IMG/VR virus record: IMGVR_UViG_3300002519_002597
Span: 1 to 32,755 of that record
DNA length: 32,755 nucleotides
Direction: 5' to 3' (one strand)
Source: a virus
Made by a program: the position numbers and the translations under genes. Below the pieces are notes generated by a model. The model had not been told where the DNA came from. It worked only from the letters and a program-made list of their open reading frames with translations, and did no database searches. Of this stretch, positions 8,556 to 17,063 are shown piece by piece. Position 1 is the first letter of the stretch. Every line of letters starts with the position of its first letter.

Positions 8556-8872
8556 CATATGTTTTTGATATAGACGGAACAATTTGCTCTTTAACAGATG
8601 GAAATTATGCTAATGCAAAATCTTTTCCCGATAGAATAGAAAAAATTAATAATCTCTATTCAGATGGCAATGAAATTATTTTATACACTGCGAGGGGTAT
8701 GGGAAGAACTAAAAATAACATTCACCTTTCCTACTCTTACTTTTATGACCTGACAAGGAAACAATTGAATGAATGGGGTGTAAAATATCATCAACTATTC
8801 TTGGGAAAGCCCGCCGGTGATGTGTATGTCGATGACAAAGGAACAGGAGACAAAGACTTCTTTGGTGATTAA
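8552..8872 (+). CDS. HAD-superfamily phosphatase, capsule/heptose-type
   Basis: This is a compact HAD hydrolase of 106 residues. Motif I is FDIDGTI at residues 5-11, with the nucleophile Asp first. Motif II is YTARG near residue 46. Motifs III and IV are GKPAGDVYVDDKG near the C-terminus. The overall pattern, with the TARG motif and a tiny cap, resembles the capsule biosynthesis phosphatases of the EcbF/BcbF type rather than classical GmhB. Placed immediately after the heptose kinase and adenylyltransferase genes with an ATGA overlap, it is the best candidate for the missing heptose 1,7-bisphosphate 7-phosphatase step (inference). An independent sugar-phosphate phosphatase role is also possible. 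Confidence 0.78.
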   Translation: MTYVFDIDGTICSLTDGNYANAKSFPDRIEKINNLYSDGNEIILYTARGMGRTKNNIHLSYSYFYDLTRKQLNEWGVKYHQLFLGKPAGDVYVDDKGTGDKDFFGD

Positions 8873-9209
8873 GTTTGTTTCGAAGGGGTGGGGATTTGAG
8901 AAGTGGATTGTAAATTGTGAAGAATACTGTGGAAAACTTCTTTATTTTGTGAAAGGAAAACGATGCTCGTGGCATTATCACAAATTAAAAGACGAGGTAT
9001 TTTATATACAATCAGGAAAGGTTTTGGTGAAATTTTCAAGCGGTGATAGAGTGCAGGATGCCGAATCGATTATCTTGGGACAAGGAGATAATTTTCATGT
9101 CTATAGGGGTTTACGTCATCAGATAATTGCTATTGAGGATACAGAGTTATTTGAGTTTTCAACACAGCACTTTGATAGCGACAGCTATCGAATTTTAAAA
9201 GGAGATTAG
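8865..9209 (+). CDS. Cupin-domain protein, phosphomannose isomerase type II-like
   Basis: This is a single cupin domain of about 114 residues. Cupin motif 1 is SWHYHKLKDEVFYIQSG, with two His and one Glu ligands in HxH(x)4E spacing. Motif 2 is GDNFHVYRGLRHQI, which supplies the fourth His. The N-terminal KGWGFEKWIVN and GKLLYF strands match cupins related to the C-terminal domain of bifunctional mannose-6-phosphate isomerase/mannose-1-phosphate guanylyltransferase. The start is uncertain: GTG 8865 (or TTG 8862) puts the conserved strand at the N-terminus, and AGGAG at 8845-8849 is 12-15 bases upstream. It overlaps the HAD gene by 8 bases. A sugar-phosphate isomerase or sugar-nucleotide tailoring role is inferred from family and neighbours only. 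Confidence 0.75.
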   Translation: MIKFVSKGWGFEKWIVNCEEYCGKLLYFVKGKRCSWHYHKLKDEVFYIQSGKVLVKFSSGDRVQDAESIILGQGDNFHVYRGLRHQIIAIEDTELFEFSTQHFDSDSYRILKGD

Positions 9210-9211
9210 TA

Positions 9212-10837
9212 ATGAAAATAGCAGGCATATGGTCTGGTCATGATTGCTCTTATTGTATTCTTGACAACGGAAGGCCAGTTGTTCATGATGAATATGAGAG
9301 ATTTTTAAGAGAGAAAGAGCCTGCAGGAGATTCAGTTCAGTTTTTACTTGAGAATTATGATTACTCTGATGATATAAAACATGCAGCTACTTGCTTTCCA
9401 GAGAAAAAACTTACTGGTCACAAAGAGTCTCTAGACGTTCTTACAAATATAATTGATAAAAATGGTGGAAATTTATTTTTTCTAGGCCATCATCAAGCTC
9501 ACGCAGCAAATGTATTTTTTTCAAGTAACCTTGATAAATCTCTTATTATAACTTTAGACGGCGGCGGGATAGAGCAAGAGGGAAGGACAACTGCAGCAAC
9601 AATTTGGGCAGGTGAAGGGAATAAAATATCTCCTCTACATATATTTGATTTTTACGATTTCAATATTGGCGGTGTGTGGACAAGAGCAACTAGATATATT
9701 TTTAACATGCAATCTGGTCACCCTCTCGGTCATCAGGCAGGAACTGTTATGGCCCTTGCAGCATTTGGAGATCCTGAAAGGTTTCATGAAGATTTTTTTA
9801 AAATGATGACAGTTGATAATCATCTTGCATATCACAAACCACCTGGTCAAAAAAATGGAGCAAATATAGGGGAGGATCCTGAACATCCATATCTAAACAA
9901 GTACAGAATTCTTGCAAGTGAGAGTGAAGAGAATAGATTTGATTTAGCAGCAGGTTTACAAAGTGCAACTGAGTTAAGATTTAAAAATCTTTTAAGGGAT
10001 ATATTTTCTCAACTACCTGACATTAAAAATCTGTGCATGGCTGGCGGAGTCGCACTTAACTCTGTGATGACTGGAAAGATAAAGACGTGGTTTCCTCAAA
10101 TTGAAAATATATACATACCACCAGCAACACACGACGGGGGATTGACAATTGGAGCAGCACAATACGTGTGGCATCACGTCTTAGACAACCCCAGAATAGT
10201 GTGGAAAGATAATTTTACTCCTTATCTTGGAAGGACATATTCTAGAGAAGATGTAGAAAAAGCTCTAAGCTTAAGGTCTGATGAGATTGTATTCAGTGAA
10301 TCATCTGATGACGACATTATATTATCTTTGTTAAATCAGGAGATAGTCTCTGTATTTGGCGGAGGATCAGAGTCTGGAAAAAGAGCTTTAGGGAATAGAA
10401 GCATTCTTGCTGATCCGAGAAGTTCAACAATGAAAGATACAATAAACGAGAAGGTCAAGCATAGACAGTGGTTTAGACCGTTCGCACCATCAATTTTACG
10501 AGAAGAAGTTGAGAATTGGTTCGTAGAAGATATCGATAGTCCCTATATGTCCTTTGTTCTTAAGTTTAACGAAGATAAAGCTGGGAAGGTACCTGCTGTG
10601 GTTCATTATGATGGCTCTGCGCGTCTCCAGACGGTATCCAAGAATGATAATGATTGGTACCATGGGTTGCTTAAGAAGTGGCACCAGAAGTCATCTGTCC
10701 CAATCCTGCTTAACACCAGTTTTAATGATAGAGAGCCTATTTGTGAAACTCCAGATCATGCAATTGATTGTTTTTTGAGAACAAATATAGACAAACTTTA
10801 CTTCTATGATTACGGTATTTCTGTGAGTAAAAGATGA
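9212..10837 (+). CDS. O-carbamoyltransferase, NodU/CmcH/TobZ family
   Basis: This is a full-length carbamoyltransferase of 541 residues. It would use carbamoyl phosphate and ATP to place a carbamoyl group on a sugar hydroxyl via carbamoyl-AMP. The N-terminal Kae1-like domain has the metal-binding HHQAHA at residues 93-98, TLDGGG at about 114-119, and later SGHPLGHQAG and AGGVALNS. The YrdC-like C-terminal part carries SGKRALGNRSILADPR, FRPFAPS and PILLNTSFN, all standard for the family. A clear AAGGAGA ribosome-binding site precedes the ATG. Its neighbours (cupin, GT4, methyltransferase) suggest that the target is a sugar of the surface glycan. In bacteria these enzymes act on Nod factors, antibiotics and O-antigen sugars. 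Confidence 0.93.
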   Translation: MKIAGIWSGHDCSYCILDNGRPVVHDEYERFLREKEPAGDSVQFLLENYDYSDDIKHAATCFPEKKLTGHKESLDVLTNIIDKNGGNLFFLGHHQAHAANVFFSSNLDKSLIITLDGGGIEQEGRTTAATIWAGEGNKISPLHIFDFYDFNIGGVWTRATRYIFNMQSGHPLGHQAGTVMALAAFGDPERFHEDFFKMMTVDNHLAYHKPPGQKNGANIGEDPEHPYLNKYRILASESEENRFDLAAGLQSATELRFKNLLRDIFSQLPDIKNLCMAGGVALNSVMTGKIKTWFPQIENIYIPPATHDGGLTIGAAQYVWHHVLDNPRIVWKDNFTPYLGRTYSREDVEKALSLRSDEIVFSESSDDDIILSLLNQEIVSVFGGGSESGKRALGNRSILADPRSSTMKDTINEKVKHRQWFRPFAPSILREEVENWFVEDIDSPYMSFVLKFNEDKAGKVPAVVHYDGSARLQTVSKNDNDWYHGLLKKWHQKSSVPILLNTSFNDREPICETPDHAIDCFLRTNIDKLYFYDYGISVSKR

Positions 10838-11778
10838 TAGTCTATTTTAATAGACCCATTAAAAGGGAGCCCTGGGGAGGAGGCTCTCATTTTATAACCG
10901 CATTTCATGATTATCTTGTACAAAAAGGTTACACAATAGCGTTCGACCTAATTCCAGGCATAGATGTAATATTTATGTTTGATCCCAGGCCGTCGCAAGA
11001 AGGATCCTCTGTCGAAGAAATATATCGATATAAGATTTTAAATCCATCGTGTAAAATTATACAAAGAATAAATGACACTGATATTGCAAGACCTCTAGAT
11101 AGACCGTGGAGAGTTAATTTATTACTTAAGGCAAATCAGATAGTAGATCACACAATTTTTATAAGTGAGTGGATTAAAAATCACTATATAGATAACGGAT
11201 TTAATAAAAGAAAGTTAAATAGTGTCATAATAAATGGTTGTAATTCTAAGTGGTATTATCCTAATTTACCAAAAACAATAAATACTAGCAGCATCAAGCT
11301 TATAACTCATCATTGGTCAGATAATTTTATGAAAGGCTTTGATGTTTATAATTTTCTAGACGAGTATGTAAAAAAGAGAGATAATATAGCATTCACATAT
11401 ATGGGAAGATATAATAATCAATACTCTCCTAAAAATATAAAGATTATTGATCCTGTGTATGGACCGCGGGTTGGTGAAATTCTTAGAGAGCATGACATAT
11501 ACGTTACTGGTGCTAGATTTGAAGCTTGTGGCATGCACCATATTGAAGCTGCATCATGCGGTCTTCCAGTTTTATATCACAGAGATGGTGGTGCAGTTCC
11601 TGAGGTTTGTAAAAACCATGGTGTAGAATTTGATAGCGTAGATAGTTTTATATCTTCTCTAGATGATATTACATTGAGATATGAAAAGATCAAGAGCTGT
11701 ATAGATTACAAGTATCTTTCTTTTAAAAGATGCTTTAGTGAATATGAGAGTATATTGCTGGATTGTAAAAAGTTATGA
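10834..11778 (+). CDS. GT4 family glycosyltransferase
   Basis: This is a GT-B glycosyltransferase of 314 residues. The N-terminal domain begins IVYFNRPIKREPWGGGSHF, where the glycine run is the donor-phosphate loop. FISEWIKNHY and SVIINGC mark the interdomain region. The C-terminal donor site is FEACGMHHIEAASCGLPVL followed by RDGGAVPEV, with an intact EX7E pair. It overlaps the carbamoyltransferase gene by ATGA and the next methyltransferase gene by ATGA, so the three are likely to be made together. The sequence is shorter than typical GT4 but keeps all the recognisable motifs. The sugar donor is not known. Confidence 0.85.
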   Translation: MIVYFNRPIKREPWGGGSHFITAFHDYLVQKGYTIAFDLIPGIDVIFMFDPRPSQEGSSVEEIYRYKILNPSCKIIQRINDTDIARPLDRPWRVNLLLKANQIVDHTIFISEWIKNHYIDNGFNKRKLNSVIINGCNSKWYYPNLPKTINTSSIKLITHHWSDNFMKGFDVYNFLDEYVKKRDNIAFTYMGRYNNQYSPKNIKIIDPVYGPRVGEILREHDIYVTGARFEACGMHHIEAASCGLPVLYHRDGGAVPEVCKNHGVEFDSVDSFISSLDDITLRYEKIKSCIDYKYLSFKRCFSEYESILLDCKKL

Positions 11779-12569
11779 AAGATATCGTAGACATTCTTGA
11801 AAATCAAAGAAATTTTCTTGTAGATAGAGATAGCAATGATCCAGGATTTAAGAATGCGAGATCACCAGAGGGAAAATTTAATCTTGTAGAAAAAGAGTTT
11901 CCATGGGGAAAGAGGAAGATTTATATTCCCATAGATCAAAAGTACAATGAGAATTTACAAGGTCTTAGAGGAATACCCTTTAGTCGTGATGCATCTGGTG
12001 ATGAAATGAAGTCTCAAATTTTTTCAATGATAAATGATATTCAAGAATCAGATACACTTAGAATTAAAGAGCTTGATTACGTTATAGATACTCTATTTGA
12101 TGATAGAGAATTTAATTCTTTTTGTGAAATAGGGTTTAGAATACCGAGATTACAAAATTTTTATAGAAAAAGAGGAATGAAAGATAGGGGTTTTGACATT
12201 AATAGATTTAATGTAAAGCTAGGAAAATCATTAGGATTTGATTGTAGATTATATGACTTAAATGATGAAGATACTATAGACATATCTGACTGCGATTTAA
12301 TTGTTTGTTACCATGTTTTGGAACACATATCAGATCCATTTGAAGCAGTTAAGCTATTATATAAAAATTCTTCTCCCAGAACTTTGTTTCACATAGAGAT
12401 TCCAGTCGAGCCCGATGGTCCAAGATTAAGATATTCTCATTTATATCCATTTTTCTCAAAAGATATGCATCAAATGCTAGAGCTATCAGGATTTAAAATA
12501 CTCACAATGAGCAGTGAGACTCATACAGGTGGTCCCTGGGTAGAAAGATATTCAGCAATTAAGGAATAA
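11775..12569 (+). CDS. SAM-dependent methyltransferase (type 11/12-like)
   Basis: The protein has 264 residues. The N-terminal 110 residues are not recognised and are rich in charged residues. A degenerate methyltransferase core follows: SFCEIGFRIPRL near residue 117 for motif I (G-x-R instead of the usual G-x-G), GFDINRFNVK for motif II, and DLIVCYHVLEHISDPFEAV near residue 176 for motif IV/V. The last is the strongest mark of the Methyltransf_11/12 families. The HIEIPVEPDGP strand and LYPFFSKDMHQMLELSGF match the C-terminal strands, where the SGF turn is common. The start overlaps the preceding GT4 stop. It probably methylates a sugar or a sugar-linked acid (inference). Confidence 0.78.
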   Translation: MKDIVDILENQRNFLVDRDSNDPGFKNARSPEGKFNLVEKEFPWGKRKIYIPIDQKYNENLQGLRGIPFSRDASGDEMKSQIFSMINDIQESDTLRIKELDYVIDTLFDDREFNSFCEIGFRIPRLQNFYRKRGMKDRGFDINRFNVKLGKSLGFDCRLYDLNDEDTIDISDCDLIVCYHVLEHISDPFEAVKLLYKNSSPRTLFHIEIPVEPDGPRLRYSHLYPFFSKDMHQMLELSGFKILTMSSETHTGGPWVERYSAIKE

Positions 12570-12586
12570 ATCTATTTTGTCTTTAG

Positions 12587-12592
12587 TATAAT
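12587..12592 (+). promoter_or_regulatory. Possible -10 element TATAAT in a 50-base gap
   Basis: The gap 12570-12619 contains a perfect TATAAT, 27 bases before the ATG of the next gene. No convincing -35 is seen at 16-18 bases upstream. AT-rich DNA gives such matches easily, so this is weak by itself. It gains some weight because similar elements occur in other gaps of this gene run. Confidence 0.3.
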
Positions 12593-12619
12593 AATATTAT
12601 TCCTGTTAGAGATTATTAA

Positions 12620-13765
12620 ATGAAAGATGAAATATTGTTCGTTTCAACAATTCATAGAATGTCAGAGAGAGTTATTCCTGTAATTAAAAAATTACAGGAA
12701 AATTTTAACGTTAAAATATTGAATACTGGTCAATCTTCATTTAATACAGAATATGACGCAAGCCTTAGATATAAAAAATATGTAGAATCTAATTTTAAAA
12801 ATAGTTCTATTTTTAATACACCAAAAATCTCATATAAGGGCGACGGTCGCTCTGTAAAAACTATTAAAGACATAGCAGAAGCAGCTAATAGTCTTATTAA
12901 TAATAAAACCGCATGTGTAATATTAGACGATTCCAGATTTCAGGCATTTCCTTCTTGCCTATACAGCACATCAAAGGATAGCGGATCTGTTGTATTTGCA
13001 AATTCACACGGGAACATGCCAACAAATAATATGCCAGTATACTATGGATTTAAAGGCAGAAAGTTTTATGATTACATATTTGTTCTGGGCGATTGCGAAA
13101 GAGATCACATAAGAGATTTTGGTTTTGATAAAAACTTGGCTATTCCAGCAGGAATACCTGAAAATGATGACTTGTCTCTATTTGAGAGATCTAATGATTA
13201 TATTCTTGTAATTCCAAATTTTATCCTGCAAAGAGAGTTAGGAGGTTATAAATTTGATCAATGTAAAGCTTCTTTATTTTTCAGCTCAGAGGTGATAGGT
13301 AAAATGAAACTATTAGATCTTCAACAAAAACTTGGTAAAAAAATAATTTTCAAATTAAAACATAGAATGTCGTCTCCGATAAATGAGGAGACTGACGTTC
13401 TCAGAGAAAGAATTCCAAAAGGATTAGATTACGAGATTATTCATCACGTTGATTGTGAACAGTCTTTAATAGCAGGAGCTTCGTGTGTGTTATCATATGG
13501 CTCTACTATGTCATTTAAACCGATACAGATGAGAATACCTACTGTTGTGTATAGAGAGCTAGGAAATGTAGGAAATTTTATAGAGTATAAAGGATTGATT
13601 TCAATTGATGATTCATATAAGTTTATATTTGATAAAAACTTTATGGAAAAAGAAGGAAATAGATTTTTAACAAAGACGCTTAAGGGAGGCTGCGATTTTA
13701 CATCTTCTGATATTTATCTTAAGTCTATCTATAGAAGAATAGGAAGAGAGGATTTAGTAGAATGA
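12620..13765 (+). CDS. Putative GT-B-like glycan synthesis protein
   Basis: The protein has 381 residues and I do not firmly recognise its family. The N-terminus EILFVSTIHRMSERVIPVIKKL has the look of a first Rossmann strand and helix of a GT-B enzyme. The segment IFVLGDCERDHIRDFGF near residue 155 resembles the inter-domain part of CDP-glycerol or UDP-GlcNAc-epimerase-like GT-B proteins, followed by IPAGIPEND. The segment CEQSLIAGASCVLSYGSTMS near residue 285, then IPTVVYRE, resembles the donor-binding end of poly-glycerolphosphate transferases and sugar epimerases, where a Ser/Thr-rich loop binds phosphate. The gene follows the largest gap in the first half and overlaps the radical SAM gene by ATGA. 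A transferase in the glycan pathway is likely but not shown. Confidence 0.65.
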   Translation: MKDEILFVSTIHRMSERVIPVIKKLQENFNVKILNTGQSSFNTEYDASLRYKKYVESNFKNSSIFNTPKISYKGDGRSVKTIKDIAEAANSLINNKTACVILDDSRFQAFPSCLYSTSKDSGSVVFANSHGNMPTNNMPVYYGFKGRKFYDYIFVLGDCERDHIRDFGFDKNLAIPAGIPENDDLSLFERSNDYILVIPNFILQRELGGYKFDQCKASLFFSSEVIGKMKLLDLQQKLGKKIIFKLKHRMSSPINEETDVLRERIPKGLDYEIIHHVDCEQSLIAGASCVLSYGSTMSFKPIQMRIPTVVYRELGNVGNFIEYKGLISIDDSYKFIFDKNFMEKEGNRFLTKTLKGGCDFTSSDIYLKSIYRRIGREDLVE

Positions 13766-15261
13766 GTGATGTTAAAAAAAGAATATGTCTAATTACACCT
13801 CCGTCTCCCTTTCTATTAGATGAGCGTGTTTTTATGCATATTGGCATATTGAAGATAGCTTCACTTCTTGAGAAAAAGGGATTTAACGTAGACATGCTTG
13901 ATTTAAGTGGTGTAGAGAACTATCTAGATGTTCTCGATGATTATTTAAAAATTAATAATCATGCTGATGTAGTTGGAATAACAGCTACAACTCCCCAGGT
14001 TCCATATGCAGTTGAAATTAGTAAATTTTTAAAGGGAAGAGTATCCAAGGTTATTTTAGGAGGACCTCACGTGACATTGATGCATTCAGCATCAAAGAGA
14101 GAGATAAAGAGAAACTTTCTAGGAAGTGATAGAGCGTTTAGTGATGTTGAGAGGCTAAAAGAGTATTTTGATACAATAGTTTGCGGAGATGGTGAATATG
14201 CAATTCTTGAAGCAATTAATACTAATAAAAAAGTTGTTGATGCAGATGATAGAAAGTCTCCCTATTTTCTCACAGATGAAGATTTTTCTACCCTTCCAAT
14301 GCCTGCCAGGCATCTTATAGATATGGATTCATATCACTATACGATTGATGGTGTTAAAGCAACTAGTCTAATAGCACAGCTAGGATGTCCCTTTAGGTGC
14401 ACCTTTTGTAGCGGAAGAAATTCTCCGTTTTTGAGAAAAATAAGAACAAGATCGTCAGAGTCTGTTGTTAATGAGATAGAGCATCTATATCTCAGATACG
14501 GGATCAAAGGATTCATGTTTTATGATGATGAGCTTAATGTCAATAAAAGTATGGTTCAGTTAATGAATAAAATTACAGATCTTCAAAACAAGCACGGTGT
14601 CGAGTTCATGCTAAGGGGATTTGTCAAGGCTGAGCTTTTTAATGATGAACAGGCTGCAGCAATGTATAGGGCTGGCTTTAGATGGCTTTTAACGGGATTT
14701 GAATCTGGAGATGAAAGAATATTAAGAAATATTAAAAAGATGGCTAAAAAGGAAGACAACACAAGGGCAGTCAGCATAGCAAAGAGAAATGGCTTAAAGG
14801 TAAAAGCACTGATGTCAATTGGTCACGCCGGGGAGAGCTTTGAGAGTGTTGAAAATACAAAGCAGTGGTTATTAGATACAGAGCCAGAAGAGTTTGATTG
14901 CACAATTATTACAACATATCCAGGATCTCCGTATTTTGACGAAGCAGTAAAGGATGGTGATCACTATGTGTATACAGACACGAAAAATGGTGATAGGTTA
15001 TATCAAGCATCTTTAGACTATCTTGTAGATCAGGATTACTATAAGGGTGATCCTGATGGAGGATATACATCTTATGTTTGGACAGATAGTATGAGTGCAA
15101 AAGATTTGGTTGATTCTAGAAATGATCTTGAAAAAGAAGTTCGAGAATCACTCAACATATCATTCAATCAATCGAGACCTGGCATAAAACACGAACATTC
15201 AATGGGAATGGGAAATATTACAATTCCAGATTTTATACTTAAAAGAGTATCTGGCAAGTAA
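13762..15261 (+). CDS. B12-binding-domain radical SAM enzyme
   Basis: The protein has 499 residues. The N-terminal part (about 1-160) has the cobalamin-binding domain fold: LITPPSPFL, LKIASLLEKKGF, VVGITATTPQVPYA, VILGGPHVT and VCGDGEYAILEA. The radical SAM core starts near residue 205 with QLGCPFRCTFCSG, which is the CX3CX2C cluster, followed by FYDDELNVN and LLTGFESGDERIL. It belongs to the broad B12 radical SAM group, which includes C-methylases, ring-contraction enzymes and sugar-modifying enzymes. The reaction cannot be told from the sequence. Some members methylate unactivated carbon, which would fit modification of a sugar. A cluster of polysaccharide genes is a common setting for them. 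Confidence 0.88.
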   Translation: MSDVKKRICLITPPSPFLLDERVFMHIGILKIASLLEKKGFNVDMLDLSGVENYLDVLDDYLKINNHADVVGITATTPQVPYAVEISKFLKGRVSKVILGGPHVTLMHSASKREIKRNFLGSDRAFSDVERLKEYFDTIVCGDGEYAILEAINTNKKVVDADDRKSPYFLTDEDFSTLPMPARHLIDMDSYHYTIDGVKATSLIAQLGCPFRCTFCSGRNSPFLRKIRTRSSESVVNEIEHLYLRYGIKGFMFYDDELNVNKSMVQLMNKITDLQNKHGVEFMLRGFVKAELFNDEQAAAMYRAGFRWLLTGFESGDERILRNIKKMAKKEDNTRAVSIAKRNGLKVKALMSIGHAGESFESVENTKQWLLDTEPEEFDCTIITTYPGSPYFDEAVKDGDHYVYTDTKNGDRLYQASLDYLVDQDYYKGDPDGGYTSYVWTDSMSAKDLVDSRNDLEKEVRESLNISFNQSRPGIKHEHSMGMGNITIPDFILKRVSGK

Positions 15262-15270
15262 GAGATATCC

Positions 15271-16212
15271 ATGAATAGTATAGCAATTTATCTATCATCA
15301 AGAAACAATTATGATTTACTTGAATCACTTTTTCTAAGAACGACAAATCTAGAGGGTTATCAGCTCTATAATATAGATGATTTCTCAGACGAAGAAGAGA
15401 TTAGAAAAGGAAGAGATATTTGTGAGAGGAATAATATTAAATTTATTCCCAATAAAGATAGAGGTCTTCAGTGGGCAGCCCAGACAGTGATAGACAGTGT
15501 TGATGATAACGTGAAATATGTAATATGGTGCTCGCATGACACATTTCCATTGACACCAAATTTCTTTAAAAAGATCGATGAAAAGGTAAAGTCAGGATCA
15601 CTAGATCAATTTGGAATGGTTGGTTTTAACGCATTTGGCCCTCAAACACATATTCACAATCCATCAGATATAAAGCCTAACACTTGTGGAATTCTTGGAA
15701 GAGCATCTTTAATGAAGGTGCTTCCAAACCAGAAAGGTGCAGGGTGGTTTAGATCTAGAGATGTTAATTTAGACTGGGACGTATGGGGACAAGCGTGCAC
15801 AGTTGATGCACCAAATTCATTTTTTGAAATGTTCAATGTCAAATTATTTAGAAAATATATAAATCCAACAAATAAATTTCACTTATTTTTTGCACATGAT
15901 GATCTTGCAATGCAATTTTTGAAAAATAATGTGCATAATATAGTCTTGCCAGAATTTCTAATCTGGCATGATCAAAGACTCAAAACTCAGTTTAATATAC
16001 CATTTAGATCATCATCAGCTGCTAAAAAAGGAGATAGTCGTCATTTTGGTGATTATGGTCCTCACTACGAGCACTGGAAGGAAAGATGGGGGTGGTATAG
16101 ACAAGATCGAGCAGGGTTTGAAGAAGTTTCAGATCAGTACAAGGGAACGCTTATCTGCGACACATATTATCATGACTTTGCAACAGGTCCCTTAAAAAAA
16201 TTCAATATATGA
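15271..16212 (+). CDS. GT-A-like glycosyltransferase, divergent
   Basis: The protein has 313 residues. The N-terminal SIAIYLSSRNNYDLLESLF and YQLYNIDDFSDEEE resemble a GT2 first strand and second strand. YVIWCSHDTFPLTPNFF near residue 90 fits the end of the donor domain, with SHD at the place of the DXD motif. FHLFFAHDDLAMQFL near residue 207 looks like the acceptor-side acidic motif. The residues after 240 are rich in aromatic residues and His and are not recognised. AAGAGA lies upstream of the ATG. Its context between a radical SAM protein and another GT-A protein supports a sugar-transfer role. The motif match is imperfect, so its activity is less certain than that of the other transferases. 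Confidence 0.65.
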   Translation: MNSIAIYLSSRNNYDLLESLFLRTTNLEGYQLYNIDDFSDEEEIRKGRDICERNNIKFIPNKDRGLQWAAQTVIDSVDDNVKYVIWCSHDTFPLTPNFFKKIDEKVKSGSLDQFGMVGFNAFGPQTHIHNPSDIKPNTCGILGRASLMKVLPNQKGAGWFRSRDVNLDWDVWGQACTVDAPNSFFEMFNVKLFRKYINPTNKFHLFFAHDDLAMQFLKNNVHNIVLPEFLIWHDQRLKTQFNIPFRSSSAAKKGDSRHFGDYGPHYEHWKERWGWYRQDRAGFEEVSDQYKGTLICDTYYHDFATGPLKKFNI

Positions 16213-16219
16213 GGTAATT

Positions 16220-17059
16220 ATGATATCTTTAAAAGTTAAAGAAACAAATACACATCCACTTATGGTTCATGCCGCCGGAAAGGCAAAAAATAATCAAATA
16301 TTTCAAACACTTTGTCAACTTTTTCACGCTCAGCAAAAGAGCGATAATGACGGTGATCTAGATGTAACAATCATAACGTGGAAAGGCGGAGGAAGATATA
16401 AAAATAAGGATACCATCCTAGAACAGTGTGTAAGATTCTATAAGATTCCAACGATAATATGTGAATGGCCTGACGGTGCTTCTTTTTGGGGCGGCTGCAG
16501 GCATAAAATAACTTCTGCACTGCATGTGCTAAACGAAGGTATTGTTAAAACAAAATACGTCATGTATCTTGACATCGGAGATGTTTTATTTCTTGATCAT
16601 CCGTCAGTAATACTAGAAAGATATAAAGATCTCTTTCCGGGAAAGCTTGTGTGGAATGCTGAAAGAAATCACTACCCCAAGGACGAGGTTATTAATAAAA
16701 GATTTCCTGATATTGATAAAAAAACAAAAGCAAGATTTGACGAAGTTGTTGCATTTGATGAGGCAAAAACACATACAAAATTTAAGTACTTAAATGGAGG
16801 TGTGGCAATAGGAGAGACACAGCATCTAAAGGAGTTTTTAGAGTATGCAACAAATCCTGAAAATGAATGTGGCTATCATCTTTCTCAGCCAATAACTAGT
16901 CAATTCACATTAAGAATAGCACAGTATCACAATAAAGATAGAGTTGTTTTAGATGACAAGGCGGAATTAATTTTTTGTCCATTCAACTGCGTAGCACCTC
17001 ATCTAAAACATCAAGAATTGCACATGTCAGATGTAGAAATTTCATATACTTCTGACTAA
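16220..17059 (+). CDS. PLOD/GT25-like glycosyltransferase
   Basis: The protein has 279 residues and resembles the glycosyltransferase domain of procollagen lysyl hydroxylases and related bacterial and viral enzymes. The marks are VTIITWKGGGRY near residue 50, YVMYLDIGDVLFLDHP near residue 113 (DIGD as metal-binding motif), LVWNAERNHYPKD near residue 145, and KYLNGGVAIGE near residue 190. The last two correspond to the PLOD pattern of a strand ending in AE followed by a YLNSGG-type loop. Near the end, RVVLDDKAELIFCPF matches the closing strand (L-D-x-x-x-x-I-F). A good GAGGTAA ribosome-binding site precedes the ATG. This family is seen in several giant viruses and some phages. The acceptor here is unknown. 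Confidence 0.72.
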   Translation: MISLKVKETNTHPLMVHAAGKAKNNQIFQTLCQLFHAQQKSDNDGDLDVTIITWKGGGRYKNKDTILEQCVRFYKIPTIICEWPDGASFWGGCRHKITSALHVLNEGIVKTKYVMYLDIGDVLFLDHPSVILERYKDLFPGKLVWNAERNHYPKDEVINKRFPDIDKKTKARFDEVVAFDEAKTHTKFKYLNGGVAIGETQHLKEFLEYATNPENECGYHLSQPITSQFTLRIAQYHNKDRVVLDDKAELIFCPFNCVAPHLKHQELHMSDVEISYTSD

Positions 17060-17063
17060 TATG

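Noticed and set aside
8709-8981. Minus-strand open frame across the HAD and cupin gene border
   Set aside because: The opposite strand has two conserved proteins here, and the reverse frame is low-complexity and shows no domain.
9612-9806. Second + frame of 64 codons inside the carbamoyltransferase gene
   Set aside because: The carbamoyltransferase frame is conserved throughout this part. The inner frame has no motif and no ribosome-binding site.
12563-12603. GGAATAA/TTATTCC inverted repeat around the gap at 12570
   Set aside because: The arms are 7 bases, AT-rich and 27 bases apart. This is expected by chance in such sequence.
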